A stretch of DNA of 64,000 bases from UBA6183 sp943372215 (GCA_943372215.1 CALRXU020000014.1:77950-141949), one strand, 5' to 3'; counted from the first letter of the stretch, positions 1-8,519 are shown. Notes: a model not told the origin generated them from the letters alone. Made by a program: numbers and translations.

Positions 1-1
1 A

Positions 2-481
2 ATATCTAACCCTATAAATAAAAAGGTATTAAAATTCCTTGACATAGAGGAAAAAGAGGAACATTCACTTACTTGGTTCGAAGAAAAAAACTATTTAGCC
101 AGTGAAGGGCTGAAAGACTTCCTGGAAATTAATGTGCCCGCTAACTCTAAATTTATACTTGATAATTTTGGAGTTATTGTTTTGCCTAGCTCTGGGGAAA
201 TAATTGCATTTCATTTTGGGAGGAACGAAATTGCTTTCAAAATTCTAAATTCACATCTCTACCGAAATAATTACATGCACATAAGAAAAGGACTAATTAG
301 AAATTTAAACCTACGTAATGCCTTTAAAGTATCTCTTGGTTATTTTTCAAATATCTATAATGATGCTAATACAATAGTTGATATACGTAAATTAGGAAGT
401 GAATGGGCGCTTTCAATATATTTTCCAGGAGAAGCACAAGAATTAATTACAGAATTCTATAATCAGCAAGAGAATTTTTGA
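2..481 (+). CDS. Hypothetical protein, 5' end outside the window
   Basis: The frame is open from base 2 to a TGA, giving at least 159 residues. The GTG at 134 is only the first permitted start inside it: 44 sense codons without a stop precede it, so the true start lies left of the window. The visible part has no signal peptide, membrane segment or motif I recognise. It looks like a soluble, mixed-charge protein. Codon use is AT-rich, as in the next three genes and unlike the housekeeping genes from 2575 on. Function unknown; I am confident the frame is coding but not of any role. Confidence 0.6.
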   Translation: MSNPINKKVLKFLDIEEKEEHSLTWFEEKNYLASEGLKDFLEINVPANSKFILDNFGVIVLPSSGEIIAFHFGRNEIAFKILNSHLYRNNYMHIRKGLIRNLNLRNAFKVSLGYFSNIYNDANTIVDIRKLGSEWALSIYFPGEAQELITEFYNQQENF

Positions 482-496
482 CTATTTAAAATAGCA

Positions 497-560
497 CCCA
501 TTCTCGCACGCAATAAGCCCCGCTTGCGGGATATTCGGGAGTGGGATTTTGTTTCTTTGC
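497..560 (+). terminator. Nested inverted repeat, possible terminator
   Basis: An outer stem pairs 497-506 (CCCATTCTCG) with 536-545 (CGGGAGTGGG), counting G-U pairs. It encloses a GC-rich hairpin at 519-530 (CCCG CTTG CGGG). A T-rich stretch follows. It lies just after the truncated gene ending at 481. It could end that transcript, or it could be a remnant of a palindromic element. The GC-rich stem stands out in AT-rich surroundings. Confidence 0.4.
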
Positions 561-664
561 CATTCAAGTTTTTTTTGTCTAAAATTGTATTCTTTATAAT
601 TGTTATGATGACAATTGTGATTTACATCCCCTATCGAAAAATTATAACTAATTAACTAACGAAC

Positions 665-1213
665 ATGAAAAAAATAGCAAGTCTTTTATTGTTGATTGCT
701 TTATCTACAATAAACTTATTTGGACAAGATGCCTTAACTTATTCGAAGATTATCTCTACTGACAGCGTTGGAAAGGCAAAATTATTTTCAATAATTAATG
801 AATGGTTCGCTACGACTTACAATTCTGCAAATGACGTAATTCAAATGACTGACAAAGAAGAAGGCGTAATTATCGGTTCTGGATCTATGAGTTATAGTTA
901 TGGAAAAATGGCATATCAATGCTATGAAGGATTTATCAAGTACACAATAAAAGTTTATATAAAAGACAACAGATACAAAGTTGAACTAACAAACTTTATC
1001 CATTCTGTGAAACAAGGAAATTCCTCTTTATGTTCGTTAGGGACAATTACTAATTCCGAAGAATTCACAACAACAGGCATGTCTAAAAATTATCATAATA
1101 CTACATGGAATGACATTAAGATTAAAGTTGAGCAATATTCAACTCAACTAATCGACTCATTAGATAAGAAAACTAAAAATATCAAATCGGACAACGATAA
1201 AAGTGGTTGGTAA
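665..1213 (+). CDS. DUF4468-type exported protein
   Basis: 182 residues. A lysine-rich start followed by a leucine-rich helix (about residues 4-18) and LFGQ looks like a Sec signal peptide, so the product is probably periplasmic. The centre contains the pattern KYTIKVYIKDNRYKVELTNF, characteristic of DUF4468 (a small alpha/beta domain of unknown function common in Bacteroidota). The same pattern recurs in the gene at 12136 (KYQFKMTVWIKEGRYKYQMS, then NFVH), so the two are distant paralogues. The C-terminus is lysine- and aspartate-rich. It stands alone between the hairpin at 497-545 and a convergent gene. The family call is from pattern memory and the biological role is unknown. Confidence 0.7.
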   Translation: MKKIASLLLLIALSTINLFGQDALTYSKIISTDSVGKAKLFSIINEWFATTYNSANDVIQMTDKEEGVIIGSGSMSYSYGKMAYQCYEGFIKYTIKVYIKDNRYKVELTNFIHSVKQGNSSLCSLGTITNSEEFTTTGMSKNYHNTTWNDIKIKVEQYSTQLIDSLDKKTKNIKSDNDKSGW

Positions 1214-1369
1214 GCAAAACCACGCACTTGTTATGCTCTTTAGTTTAAGCGCATTTATAATGAGGGTAAACAGTTCACTTTCAAAATGATATCAAACTAA
1301 GTTCATTAGTTATAATGGGATGCTGCACCTTAGTTTATTTATAGCTTAAAGCCGTGAGAGAGTTCGTCA

Positions 1370-2125
1370 TTATTTTAAGAAGTCAAACTCCAACTTAAAC
1401 AAATCATAGTAACGCCTAAAACTAGTGTCACTTAATGACTTGTATTCAATACTTTTCGCATCTTTTAAAAACGGAATTTTAGGTACAAAAGCTTTATTTT
1501 CATCACAAAATTTTATAAATGCCATATACTCATTAAGCAATTTTCTATAAATCTTTTTCTTTAATAATTCAATTTCTACTTCTATAAGTTTAGATTGACT
1601 TATCTCTTCGAGTAAAAGTTTAACATTTCCATAGAAAAAATCTACTCCATTCATTGTGATCAATTGATTAAGAAAAAGAATCTCTCCAAAATAGGATCTT
1701 TCTTTAAGAGTACTGTAATTAATAGAATTGTTATTTTCAAAACTCTCTAAGTCCTTTAAAAAATGCTCATCTTTACAAAGGCGTGCTAAAGAATTATTGA
1801 CTTCTCTCACGTAATTTAAAGCATGAATTTCATGATTTATTTTTAAAGTCCTTGAATCAAGTATTACTCCTCTTGCCTCATTTAGTAAATCTTCTATTTC
1901 TCCTTCAAAATGTGGCTTAATTGTTTGACTTAATATAATGTCATTTTGTTTTATTGTATTAATAAGTGCCCATGCATAAATTACTGTTGCTATTATAGTT
2001 AATATAGGAGTTATTATATTATTAAATTCTTCTGATTTAGGCTCTTTGTAAACACACCAAATAACAATACCCAAAAGAATTATTAGAGCAAACCCTATAA
2101 GGAAATAGTTATACTTCTGCTTCAT
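1370..2125 (-). CDS. Two-helix membrane protein of unknown function
   Basis: 251 residues. Two hydrophobic segments lie near the N-terminus (about residues 7-26 and 37-56), joined by a short charged loop. The remaining ~190 residues look cytosolic, mostly helical and rich in Lys, Glu and Asn. This layout (two N-terminal helices, then a soluble helical domain) resembles membrane-anchored proteins annotated as putative phage abortive-infection proteins, but I see no motif that proves this. Composition is strongly AT-rich and neighbours are a lone XRE regulator and a DUF4468 gene, consistent with accessory DNA. It is probably a single-gene transcript. Confidence 0.6.
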   Translation of the reverse strand: MKQKYNYFLIGFALIILLGIVIWCVYKEPKSEEFNNIITPILTIIATVIYAWALINTIKQNDIILSQTIKPHFEGEIEDLLNEARGVILDSRTLKINHEIHALNYVREVNNSLARLCKDEHFLKDLESFENNNSINYSTLKERSYFGEILFLNQLITMNGVDFFYGNVKLLLEEISQSKLIEVEIELLKKKIYRKLLNEYMAFIKFCDENKAFVPKIPFLKDAKSIEYKSLSDTSFRRYYDLFKLEFDFLK

Positions 2126-2220
2126 AAAATTAAATTTAATAGGGAAAATAGGGGAAAATCATTTGGAATCCAACCCGCAATTTACGTGAATTTATAATGC
2201 GAATTTGTGTTACCAGCACT

Positions 2221-2436
2221 TCACTTCTTCAACTTCTCATCCTTATAAATCGTTTTTAACAATTCGCAAGGGTCAACATCAATGGCTAGTGCAATTAAGT
2301 AAAGTTCTCTCGCCCGTAAATGCGAACCTGTATTTAAAGTCAATTCGCTCAATCTTGAAGCACTAATTTCCGTTTTCCTTGCAATCTCTGCTTTGTTTAT
2401 TGATTTTTTGGCCAAATAAAGTCCTAATGCTGTCAT
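2221..2436 (-). CDS. Small XRE-type helix-turn-helix regulator
   Basis: 71 residues, almost entirely one Cro/C1-type HTH domain. The segment KAEIARKTEISASRLSEL (about residues 15-32) gives the turn and recognition helix, followed by ALAIDVDPCELL, the usual fourth and fifth helices. There is no effector or dimerisation domain. It is divergent from the gene at 2575, and the region between them carries repeated GAATATC-type elements that could be its operator. It may be a solitary regulator or what remains of a toxin-antitoxin or restriction-control unit, since no partner gene is visible. The domain is certain; the target is unknown. Confidence 0.75.
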   Translation of the reverse strand: MTALGLYLAKKSINKAEIARKTEISASRLSELTLNTGSHLRARELYLIALAIDVDPCELLKTIYKDEKLKK

Positions 2437-2465
2437 AATATCCAGTTTTTCAGTTGATAAAGTTA

Positions 2466-2572
2466 GAATATCTAATGATTTATCAACATATTCAGTAAGC
2501 CGTTTTGGAATTTCAAAAGAATATCAATAATTTTATACCGAAATTCTACATAAGTCTAACGAATATCAATAA
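2466..2572. repeat. Direct repeats GAATATCAATAA in the HTH-gene upstream region
   Basis: GAATATCAATAA occurs at 2519-2530 and again, identical over 12 bases, at 2561-2572, a 42-base period (four helical turns). A weaker copy, GAATATCTAATG, is at 2466-2477. They fill the region between the divergent HTH gene (2436) and the gene starting at 2575; the last copy ends just before its ATG. Spacing and position suggest operator sites for the adjacent regulator, but this is inference. Confidence 0.5.
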
Positions 2573-2574
2573 AC

Positions 2575-2865
2575 ATGAAAACGCCCAAAAACCTCATCAT
2601 TCACCTATTGGTGCAAGACATGAAACACGAACAACTCATTGGTGGCCTCACCAACCTGGGTTTTGAAAGCCAACAACACACCCTGGATATTATGGCGGTG
2701 GTAAGTGGTTTAATGCACATCGCACCCGAAAAACTCAGTTGGCATTGGTGCGATGCCTACATGGCCGCCATTAAACAAGCCCGCCAATACCCCATTACTG
2801 CGGATGGGCAAAACCTGCTGCCATTGGCGGAACAATGTTTTGCCGTTTTGGAAACTTGCGCGTAA
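2575..2865 (+). CDS. Small conserved-looking protein of unknown function
   Basis: 96 residues beginning MKTPKNLIIHLL. There is no signal peptide and no membrane helix. The sequence reads as a compact helical protein with several His and Trp residues (KLSWHWCDAY near residue 62-71). I do not recognise the family. Codon use is less AT-rich and resembles the following icd gene more than the upstream accessory genes, so the housekeeping part of the window appears to begin here. Translation could be affected by the regulator whose repeats end three bases before the start codon. Confidence 0.6.
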   Translation: MKTPKNLIIHLLVQDMKHEQLIGGLTNLGFESQQHTLDIMAVVSGLMHIAPEKLSWHWCDAYMAAIKQARQYPITADGQNLLPLAEQCFAVLETCA

Positions 2866-3009
2866 CACCATGCGCTGCATTGGCTTTAATAAGCCTTGCT
2901 AACAATGATGTAACCATTTTTTTACCACACTTTATGGGCACAAAGTTTTTTTATTCGCCTGTAAAACCAATATTTGCGGCACTTTTTACAACCATACTTA
3001 AATAAAAAC

Positions 3010-4464
3010 ATGACAACTACAACCAACATTGCAGTAGCCAAAGGAGATGGCATTGGGCCGGAAATTATGGATGCCGTATTGCGCATTTTTAACGCAGCCA
3101 ACGTGCCACTAACTTATGAATTTATTGAAATGGGCAAAACCTATTTTGAACAAGGCCACGGAACAGGCATGACCCCTGCCGCCAAAGAAACGGTTGAACG
3201 TTTGGGCATTTTGTTTAAAGGGCCTATGGAAACACCTAAAGGCAAAGGCATGAAAAGCATTAACGTTACCGCACGCAAAACTTGGAGCACTTATGCCAAC
3301 CGCAGGCATTTCCAAAGTTTACCGGGGGTTGATACCGTGTTTAGCCGCGCAGGCATTCCGGTAGATATTACCATTGTGCGCGAAAACATTGAAGGCACTT
3401 ATGGTGGTATTGAGCATTTAAACACGCATGATGTGGCCATTTGCCGCAGAATTATTACCCGCCCAGGCAGCGAACAAGTAATCCGTTTTGCTTTTGAAAT
3501 GGCCCGCAAAGAAGGCTTTACCAAAGTTACTTGCGCCCACAAGGCCAATATCATGAAACTTACGGATGGCTTATTTTTAGAAACGTTTCAAAAAGTAGCC
3601 ACTGAATACCCTGAAATTAACGCCAACGATATTATTGTGGATGATTTGGCCATGAAATTGGTGGCTCGTCCGCAAGAGTTTCAAATTGTGGTGTTAACCA
3701 ACTTGCAAGGCGATATTATGAGTGATTTGTGTGCCGGACTTGTTGGTGGTTTGGGCTTTGCCCCATCGGCAAACATTGGCGATAACATTTCTATTTTTGA
3801 GGCCGTGCATGGCACCGCACCTGATATTGCAGGGAAATTTTTGGCAAATCCAACCTCGTTGTTGTTAAGCGGATTAATGATGTTAAGGCACTTGGGTTAT
3901 GTACACCAAGCAGCTAACATTGAAAATGCATTGCGTTACACCTTAGAGCAAGGCGCACGCACAGGCGATTTTGGCGATAGAACCATTACCGCCCTTGGCA
4001 CCAATGAGTTTGCTGATAGCATCATCAACAACTTGGGCAAAAACCCTGAATTCTCAAAACCACGTGTAGCCGTTGATGGGGTGGCATTGTTTGTTAAACC
4101 AGCTCCACCAGCAGCACAACGCATGATGGAAACTGTTGACAATACTTCAAGAGAAATTGTAGGCGTTGACTTTTTTATAGAAAGCAATTTACGTGGGGAT
4201 GAATTGGCTGAAAAATTACAACCGCTGGTTGCTGCTAACCACAAGTTGGTGATGATTAGTAACCGTGGCACCATGGTGTGGCCAACAGGTTCTGTTTTTA
4301 CAGAGTGTGTAGATCATTACCGGGTGCGTGTGGAAGGCAACATGAGCCAAAGAGATATTTTCAACCTATTGGCTGATGTATCAGATCATTTTTATGTTCC
4401 CTCGCACGAGGTATTGCGCAACTACGATGGTAAACCAGGCTTCTCTTTAGCCCAAGGCCAGTAA
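3010..4464 (+). CDS. icd: NADP-dependent isocitrate dehydrogenase (Thermus-type, long)
   Basis: Oxidative decarboxylation of isocitrate to 2-oxoglutarate in the TCA cycle. 484 residues from the ATG at 3010; a TTG 36 bases upstream in frame is less likely because the protein core begins right after MTTTTN. Visible signatures are GDGIGPE (about 11-17), the substrate loop around KSINVTARKT, NIEGTYGG (about 124), AHKANIMK with the catalytic lysine (about 176), NLQGDIMSD with metal-binding Asp (about 230) and EAVHGTAPDIAGK (about 263). About 140 extra C-terminal residues follow the dehydrogenase core, as in the ~496-residue Thermus enzyme. These distinguish it from isopropylmalate dehydrogenase and from the ~415-residue E. 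coli Icd. Single gene with its own terminator. Confidence 0.9.
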   Translation: MTTTTNIAVAKGDGIGPEIMDAVLRIFNAANVPLTYEFIEMGKTYFEQGHGTGMTPAAKETVERLGILFKGPMETPKGKGMKSINVTARKTWSTYANRRHFQSLPGVDTVFSRAGIPVDITIVRENIEGTYGGIEHLNTHDVAICRRIITRPGSEQVIRFAFEMARKEGFTKVTCAHKANIMKLTDGLFLETFQKVATEYPEINANDIIVDDLAMKLVARPQEFQIVVLTNLQGDIMSDLCAGLVGGLGFAPSANIGDNISIFEAVHGTAPDIAGKFLANPTSLLLSGLMMLRHLGYVHQAANIENALRYTLEQGARTGDFGDRTITALGTNEFADSIINNLGKNPEFSKPRVAVDGVALFVKPAPPAAQRMMETVDNTSREIVGVDFFIESNLRGDELAEKLQPLVAANHKLVMISNRGTMVWPTGSVFTECVDHYRVRVEGNMSQRDIFNLLADVSDHFYVPSHEVLRNYDGKPGFSLAQGQ

Positions 4465-4484
4465 GGTGTAGATAAATATTTAAG

Positions 4485-4516
4485 CCCCGTTATTGTAAAA
4501 TTTAACGGGGTTTTTT
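4485..4516 (+). terminator. Rho-independent terminator after icd
   Basis: Stem CCCCGTTA (4485-4492) pairs with TAACGGGG (4503-4510) around a ten-base loop, followed directly by TTTTTT. It ends the icd transcript ahead of radC. Confidence 0.85.
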
Positions 4517-4542
4517 ATTTTAGTGTTTTTAAGTGTAACCGT

Positions 4543-5250
4543 ATGAGTGAAGATTTGTTAAAAACCAATGCCATTAAATTTTGGGCCGAAGATGATAGAC
4601 CACGCGAAAAAATGCTCCTCAAAGGCATTCATGCGTTAAGCGATGCAGAACTGCTGGCCATATTAATTGCCACGGGTACAAAAAACGAAAGTGCTTTAGG
4701 ATTGGGCAAACAAGTGCTTACACTTACCCAAAACAACTTAAACCAACTGGGTAAATTAAGCGTAAAGGATTTGCAAAAAGTAAAAGGCATAGGCATTGCA
4801 AAAGCCATTACCATTAGTGCCGCTTTAGAGCTGGGCCGCAGGCGTAAGCTGGAAGATGCGCAAATAAGCGTTACCATAAAAACCAGCAAACAAGCCTTTT
4901 TGTATTTTGAACCTCGCCTAAACGATTTGCGGCATGAGGAATTTTGGGTGGCCTATTTGGGCAGAAACCACAAATTAATTGAGGTAAAAAAAATCAGTGA
5001 AGGTGGCGTGAGCGGCACTGTTGCCGACCCCAAAATTATTTTTAAACACGCCATTGATTTAATGGCCTCCTCCATTGTATTGTCGCACAACCACCCTTCA
5101 GGCAGCCTTAAACCCAGCGATGCTGATATACAGCTTACTAAAAAAATAATTCGGGCAGGAAAAGTATTGGATGTTTATGTAATGGACCACATTATTATTG
5201 GTGATAGGGATTATTACAGTTTTGCCGATAACGACCAAATGAATGCCTGA
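4543..5250 (+). CDS. radC: RadC-family JAMM/MPN protein
   Basis: 235 residues, the usual RadC length. The N-terminal third carries a helix-hairpin-helix-like region (LQKVKGIGIAKAITISAA, about 80-97). The C-terminal MPN domain has the JAMM zinc signature HNHPSG followed by SDAD (about 182-195). RadC was once linked to DNA repair, but its biochemical role remains uncertain in the literature. No mobile-element neighbours are present, unlike many plasmid or phage radC copies, so this is probably the chromosomal housekeeping copy. It follows the icd terminator and precedes gltX, which has its own promoter. Confidence 0.9.
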   Translation: MSEDLLKTNAIKFWAEDDRPREKMLLKGIHALSDAELLAILIATGTKNESALGLGKQVLTLTQNNLNQLGKLSVKDLQKVKGIGIAKAITISAALELGRRRKLEDAQISVTIKTSKQAFLYFEPRLNDLRHEEFWVAYLGRNHKLIEVKKISEGGVSGTVADPKIIFKHAIDLMASSIVLSHNHPSGSLKPSDADIQLTKKIIRAGKVLDVYVMDHIIIGDRDYYSFADNDQMNA

Positions 5251-5295
5251 TTATTGACTGAACAATAGTTTAGTTCCCTAATTGGCTAATATTTC

Positions 5296-5303
5296 TATCT
5301 TTG
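5296..5303 (+). promoter_or_regulatory. -7 promoter element of gltX (TATCTTTG)
   Basis: An exact match to the Bacteroidota -7 consensus TAnnTTTG, 14 bases before the ATG at 5318. It lies inside the open frame that could be extended to a TTG at 5282, which argues that translation starts at 5318. Confidence 0.65.
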
Positions 5304-5317
5304 CGCCCGTTAAATTT

Positions 5318-6847
5318 ATGGACAGAAAAGTTAGAGTTCGTTTTGCACCAAGCCCTACGGGAGCATTACACATTGGCGGTGTTCGCACAGCCTTATACAA
5401 TTATTTGTTTGCCAAAAAACATGGTGGCGATTTTTTAATCCGCATTGAAGATACAGACCAAACACGTTATGTACCCGGAGCGGAAGAGTATATTATTGAA
5501 GCCTTAAAGTGGGTGGGCATTGATGCCAATGAAGGTATTGGTTTTGGTGATGGCCCTCATGCACCTTACCGCCAAAGCGAGCGTAAGCCCATGTATAAAC
5601 AATACGCCATGCAATTGATTGAAGCTGGTTATGCGTATTATGCGTTTGATACAGCCGAAGATTTGGACGCCATGCGCGAGCGGTTAAAAGCCAGCAACGT
5701 GGATAGTAAGTATGATGCCATTACCCGCATGGCCATGAAAAACTCACTCACCATGCCAGAAGATGAAGTGAAAAGAAAATTGGAGGCGAATGAGCCTTAT
5801 GTGGTGCGCATAAAATTACCTAAAAAGGATGATGTAAAATTTTATGATGAAATACGCGGCTGGGTAAACTTTAACACCGCACAAATGGATGATAAGGTGT
5901 TGTACAAAAGTGATGGCATGCCTACTTACCATTTGGCCAATGTGGTGGATGATTATTTGATGAATATTTCGCACGTAATCCGTGGTGAAGAGTGGTTACC
6001 ATCTGCACCATTGCATGTGTTGTTATACCGTTATTTGGGTTGGGAAGAGGTGATGCCAAAATTTGCCCACTTGCCTTTGTTGTTAAAACCAGAAGGTAAT
6101 GGCAAACTGAGCAAACGTGATGGTGATAGGCTTGGTTTCCCAGTTTTTCCGTTGGAGTGGAAAGACCCCAACACAGGAGAAATCAGCAGTGGTTACCGCG
6201 AAAATGGCTACTTGCCAGAAGCTGTGGTAAACTTGCTTGCATTTTTAGGTTGGAATCCTGGCACTACACAAGAAATATTTAGCAAACAAGAGTTGGTTGA
6301 TGCCTTTTCTTTGGAGCGTGTAAGTAAATCTGGTGCGAAGTTCGACCAAAACAAAGCCAAGTGGTTTAACCAACAATATGTAAGGCATACCAGTGATGCC
6401 ATTCTTGCAGAAGCCCTAAAAAAGGATGTGGCTGCGCAAGGATTAACGTTTAGTGATGAGTACATCACAGCCGTTTGTGCCTTAATAAAAGAGAAAATCA
6501 GTTTTATTAAAGAGTTGTGGGAAATGGGAAGCTACTTTTTTATCGACCCAGTTACGTATGATGAAACAGTAATTAGCAAACGTTGGAACGATAAAAGCCC
6601 ATTGGTTATACAAGATTTAATACAATTGGTACGCCCTGTTGAGCAATTTGATGCTGCCGCTTTTGAAGCTTGTTATAATGAAGCACTCACTAAAAATGGG
6701 GTAAGCAATAAAGAGTTTCTTCAACTGCTGAGGGTTTGTTTAAGCGGTGTGGCAGGCGGTCCTCCAATTTTTGATATGGCCGCTTTATTTGGCAAAACGG
6801 TTACACTAAATCGTTTGCAATCTGCGTTAGATAAAATCAATAAATAG
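5318..6847 (+). CDS. gltX: Glutamyl-tRNA synthetase
   Basis: Charges tRNA-Glu with glutamate in the cytosol. 509 residues, the normal class I GluRS length. The HIGH-type signature PSPTGALHIGG is at residues 11-21 and the KMSKS-type signature KLSKRDGDR near 262-270. The catalytic core is followed by a helical anticodon-binding half ending in a conserved-looking PPIFDMAALFG segment. I chose ATG 5318 over the upstream TTG because the -7 promoter box at 5296-5303 sits between them and because the N-terminus then matches the family (MDRKVRVRFAPSP). A lipoprotein gene begins one base after its stop codon, so the two are probably co-transcribed. Confidence 0.95.
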   Translation: MDRKVRVRFAPSPTGALHIGGVRTALYNYLFAKKHGGDFLIRIEDTDQTRYVPGAEEYIIEALKWVGIDANEGIGFGDGPHAPYRQSERKPMYKQYAMQLIEAGYAYYAFDTAEDLDAMRERLKASNVDSKYDAITRMAMKNSLTMPEDEVKRKLEANEPYVVRIKLPKKDDVKFYDEIRGWVNFNTAQMDDKVLYKSDGMPTYHLANVVDDYLMNISHVIRGEEWLPSAPLHVLLYRYLGWEEVMPKFAHLPLLLKPEGNGKLSKRDGDRLGFPVFPLEWKDPNTGEISSGYRENGYLPEAVVNLLAFLGWNPGTTQEIFSKQELVDAFSLERVSKSGAKFDQNKAKWFNQQYVRHTSDAILAEALKKDVAAQGLTFSDEYITAVCALIKEKISFIKELWEMGSYFFIDPVTYDETVISKRWNDKSPLVIQDLIQLVRPVEQFDAAAFEACYNEALTKNGVSNKEFLQLLRVCLSGVAGGPPIFDMAALFGKTVTLNRLQSALDKINK

Positions 6848-6848
6848 C

Positions 6849-7421
6849 ATGAAACAGTTGATGCCTTTTTTGCTTCTTGTGGTGTTTGCTTCCTGCAACC
6901 TCACCAAGTTTGATCATTACCCGGGTGTTGCCCAAAAGGAGTTTCCAACAACTCTTCAGGGAACATATCAACTGGTGTTGCCGCAAGGTTTTAGTTTGTT
7001 AAACAAAACAAAACCGGGTGATACCTTGATGCTAAAAATTGGCAAAAACTTCACCAATGATTTAATGGGCAATGCGGCTCAAAAAAAACTGGATTCATCG
7101 TATGTGCTTTCGTGGGTTAACCAAAAGTACCATGTGCTTTCAGTAAAAGATGAAACCCATGTTGACTATTGGAATTGTTTTGTGTTGATTCCCCAAAAAG
7201 GAAACTTGCGCTTGTACCCTGTTACTGATGCAGCTGATAAAAGAACCCAGAAAAAATACTTTAATGCCCATTTTTTGAGCCTTAAAAACGAAACAGATAG
7301 CGTTTTTGCATATTCCCAACATGACTCGGCTTTTGTTCGGTATTTTGAGAAAGAAATGAAACAACAAGACGGGATTAAGTTTACCAAGCTAATCCCTGCT
7401 AAAGTTGGCGTAAAAAAATAA
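6849..7421 (+). CDS. Predicted outer-membrane or periplasmic lipoprotein, unknown function
   Basis: 190 residues. The N-terminus MKQLMPFLLLVVFASC is a type II signal peptide with lipobox FASC, cysteine at residue 16. The mature part is basic and has no motif I recognise. Several segments (LPQGFSLLNKTK, YHVLSVKDETHVDYW) look like beta strands. It starts one base after the gltX stop, so expression is coupled to the synthetase operon. It ends just before a hairpin with a T-run. Function unknown; the lipid attachment site is the one firm inference. Confidence 0.75.
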   Translation: MKQLMPFLLLVVFASCNLTKFDHYPGVAQKEFPTTLQGTYQLVLPQGFSLLNKTKPGDTLMLKIGKNFTNDLMGNAAQKKLDSSYVLSWVNQKYHVLSVKDETHVDYWNCFVLIPQKGNLRLYPVTDAADKRTQKKYFNAHFLSLKNETDSVFAYSQHDSAFVRYFEKEMKQQDGIKFTKLIPAKVGVKK

Positions 7422-7428
7422 ACATGAG

Positions 7429-7451
7429 TGGCCATTATGGCCAACTTTTTT
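7429..7451 (+). terminator. Terminator after gltX-lipoprotein operon
   Basis: Short GC-rich stem TGGCC (7429-7433) / GGCCA (7439-7443) with loop ATTAT, then AAC and a six-T run to 7451. The stem is only five pairs but the placement, directly after the stop codon, fits. Confidence 0.6.
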
Positions 7452-7670
7452 CTTAGGTTTTATCCTGTAAAAAGCCCTTTATATTGCTAATAATTGCCTT
7501 ACAACATAATCAGTCACTTCTTTTGGCATTTAACAAGGCTTCACCTCCTGTTTTGCATGATAGTTGTGTATAACTTATTTCAATTTTGCCTGTTTAACTT
7601 TTTATTGTTGCACTGCAAAACTTGAAACTATTTTTATCATTATAAAAACATTAAAATTTAACAGAACAGA

Positions 7671-8462
7671 ATGACAACCAATGCTATGAGTCAAAATATT
7701 GCCACTAAAATTGAACAAAGTATTCTTTACATCACCATTACCAGAGAGAGTAAACTGAATGCGCTTAATATTCAAACCCTAAAAGATATTAAAGAAGCCG
7801 TATTGGCTATTTATGAAAACGATGAAGTTAAAGGGGTAATTCTTACTGGTTCAGGCCAAAAAGCATTTGCCGCAGGAGCTGATATTAGTGAATTTGCCAA
7901 CTTTAACATAGAAGAAGGCACACGCATGAGCGCTGAAGGACATGCGGTATTAAATGCCATTGAAAGATGCCCTAAGCCAGTTATTGCTGCCGTTAATGGA
8001 TTTGCTTTAGGTGGCGGTAATGAGTTGGCCATGGCTTGCCATATTCGTGTAGCAGCCGAAAACGCCAAATTTGGACAACCTGAGGTAAACCTTGGCATTA
8101 CTCCTGGTTATGCTGGCACACAACGTTTGGCCCAATTAATTGGTAAAGGCCGTGCATTGGAGTTTTTAATGACTGCTGATATTATGAATGCTCAGGATGC
8201 TTACCGCATGGGATTGGTAAACCATATTGTTCCGCAAGACCAACTGATTGCAAAGTGCGAAGAGATTTTGGGTAAGATTAAGCATAAGTCTCCTTTGGCT
8301 ATTGCTTCTGTTATCCGTTGTGTAAATGCACATTACGAGAAAAAATTAGACGGGAATAACGTAGAAATTAACGAGTTCGGTAATTTCTTTGGCTCAGAAG
8401 ACTTTAAAGAAGGCACTCAAGCGTTTATGGAAAAACGTGCCGCTGATTTTAAAGGAAAATAA
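7671..8462 (+). CDS. Enoyl-CoA hydratase (crotonase family)
   Basis: Hydrates trans-2-enoyl-CoA (or crotonyl-CoA) in fatty-acid oxidation or butanoate metabolism. 263 residues with a full crotonase fold. The CoA/oxyanion segment AFAAGADISEF is at about 65-75. Both catalytic glutamates of hydratases are present: E118 in GGGNE and E138 in QPEVNLG, which separates it from isomerases and hydrolases with only one. An ATG six residues in (MSQN) is an alternative start. It is a single gene with a strong terminator. The physiological substrate cannot be decided here because no acyl-CoA dehydrogenase or thiolase is adjacent. Confidence 0.85.
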   Translation: MTTNAMSQNIATKIEQSILYITITRESKLNALNIQTLKDIKEAVLAIYENDEVKGVILTGSGQKAFAAGADISEFANFNIEEGTRMSAEGHAVLNAIERCPKPVIAAVNGFALGGGNELAMACHIRVAAENAKFGQPEVNLGITPGYAGTQRLAQLIGKGRALEFLMTADIMNAQDAYRMGLVNHIVPQDQLIAKCEEILGKIKHKSPLAIASVIRCVNAHYEKKLDGNNVEINEFGNFFGSEDFKEGTQAFMEKRAADFKGK

Positions 8463-8481
8463 ACAAAAAAGAGTATTTAGA

Positions 8482-8519
8482 AATCGGTTATTGCTGAAAG
8501 GTAATAACCGATTTTTTTT
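8482..8519 (+). terminator. Rho-independent terminator after enoyl-CoA hydratase
   Basis: Eleven-base stem AATCGGTTATT (8482-8492) / AATAACCGATT (8503-8513), ten-base loop, then an unbroken T-run. It separates the hydratase gene from the convergent SDR gene ending at 8524. Confidence 0.9.

Noticed and set aside
1370..2125. A confident abortive-infection defence gene
   Set aside because: Only the membrane topology is suggestive; there is no diagnostic motif and no partner gene, so it is described as unknown.
2974..3010. TTG start for isocitrate dehydrogenase
   Set aside because: The extra 12 residues are not family-like and the ATG at 3010 leads directly into the conserved core.
3010..4464. 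Isopropylmalate dehydrogenase
   Set aside because: Substrate-loop residues, the extra C-terminal domain and overall length fit Thermus-type isocitrate dehydrogenase instead.
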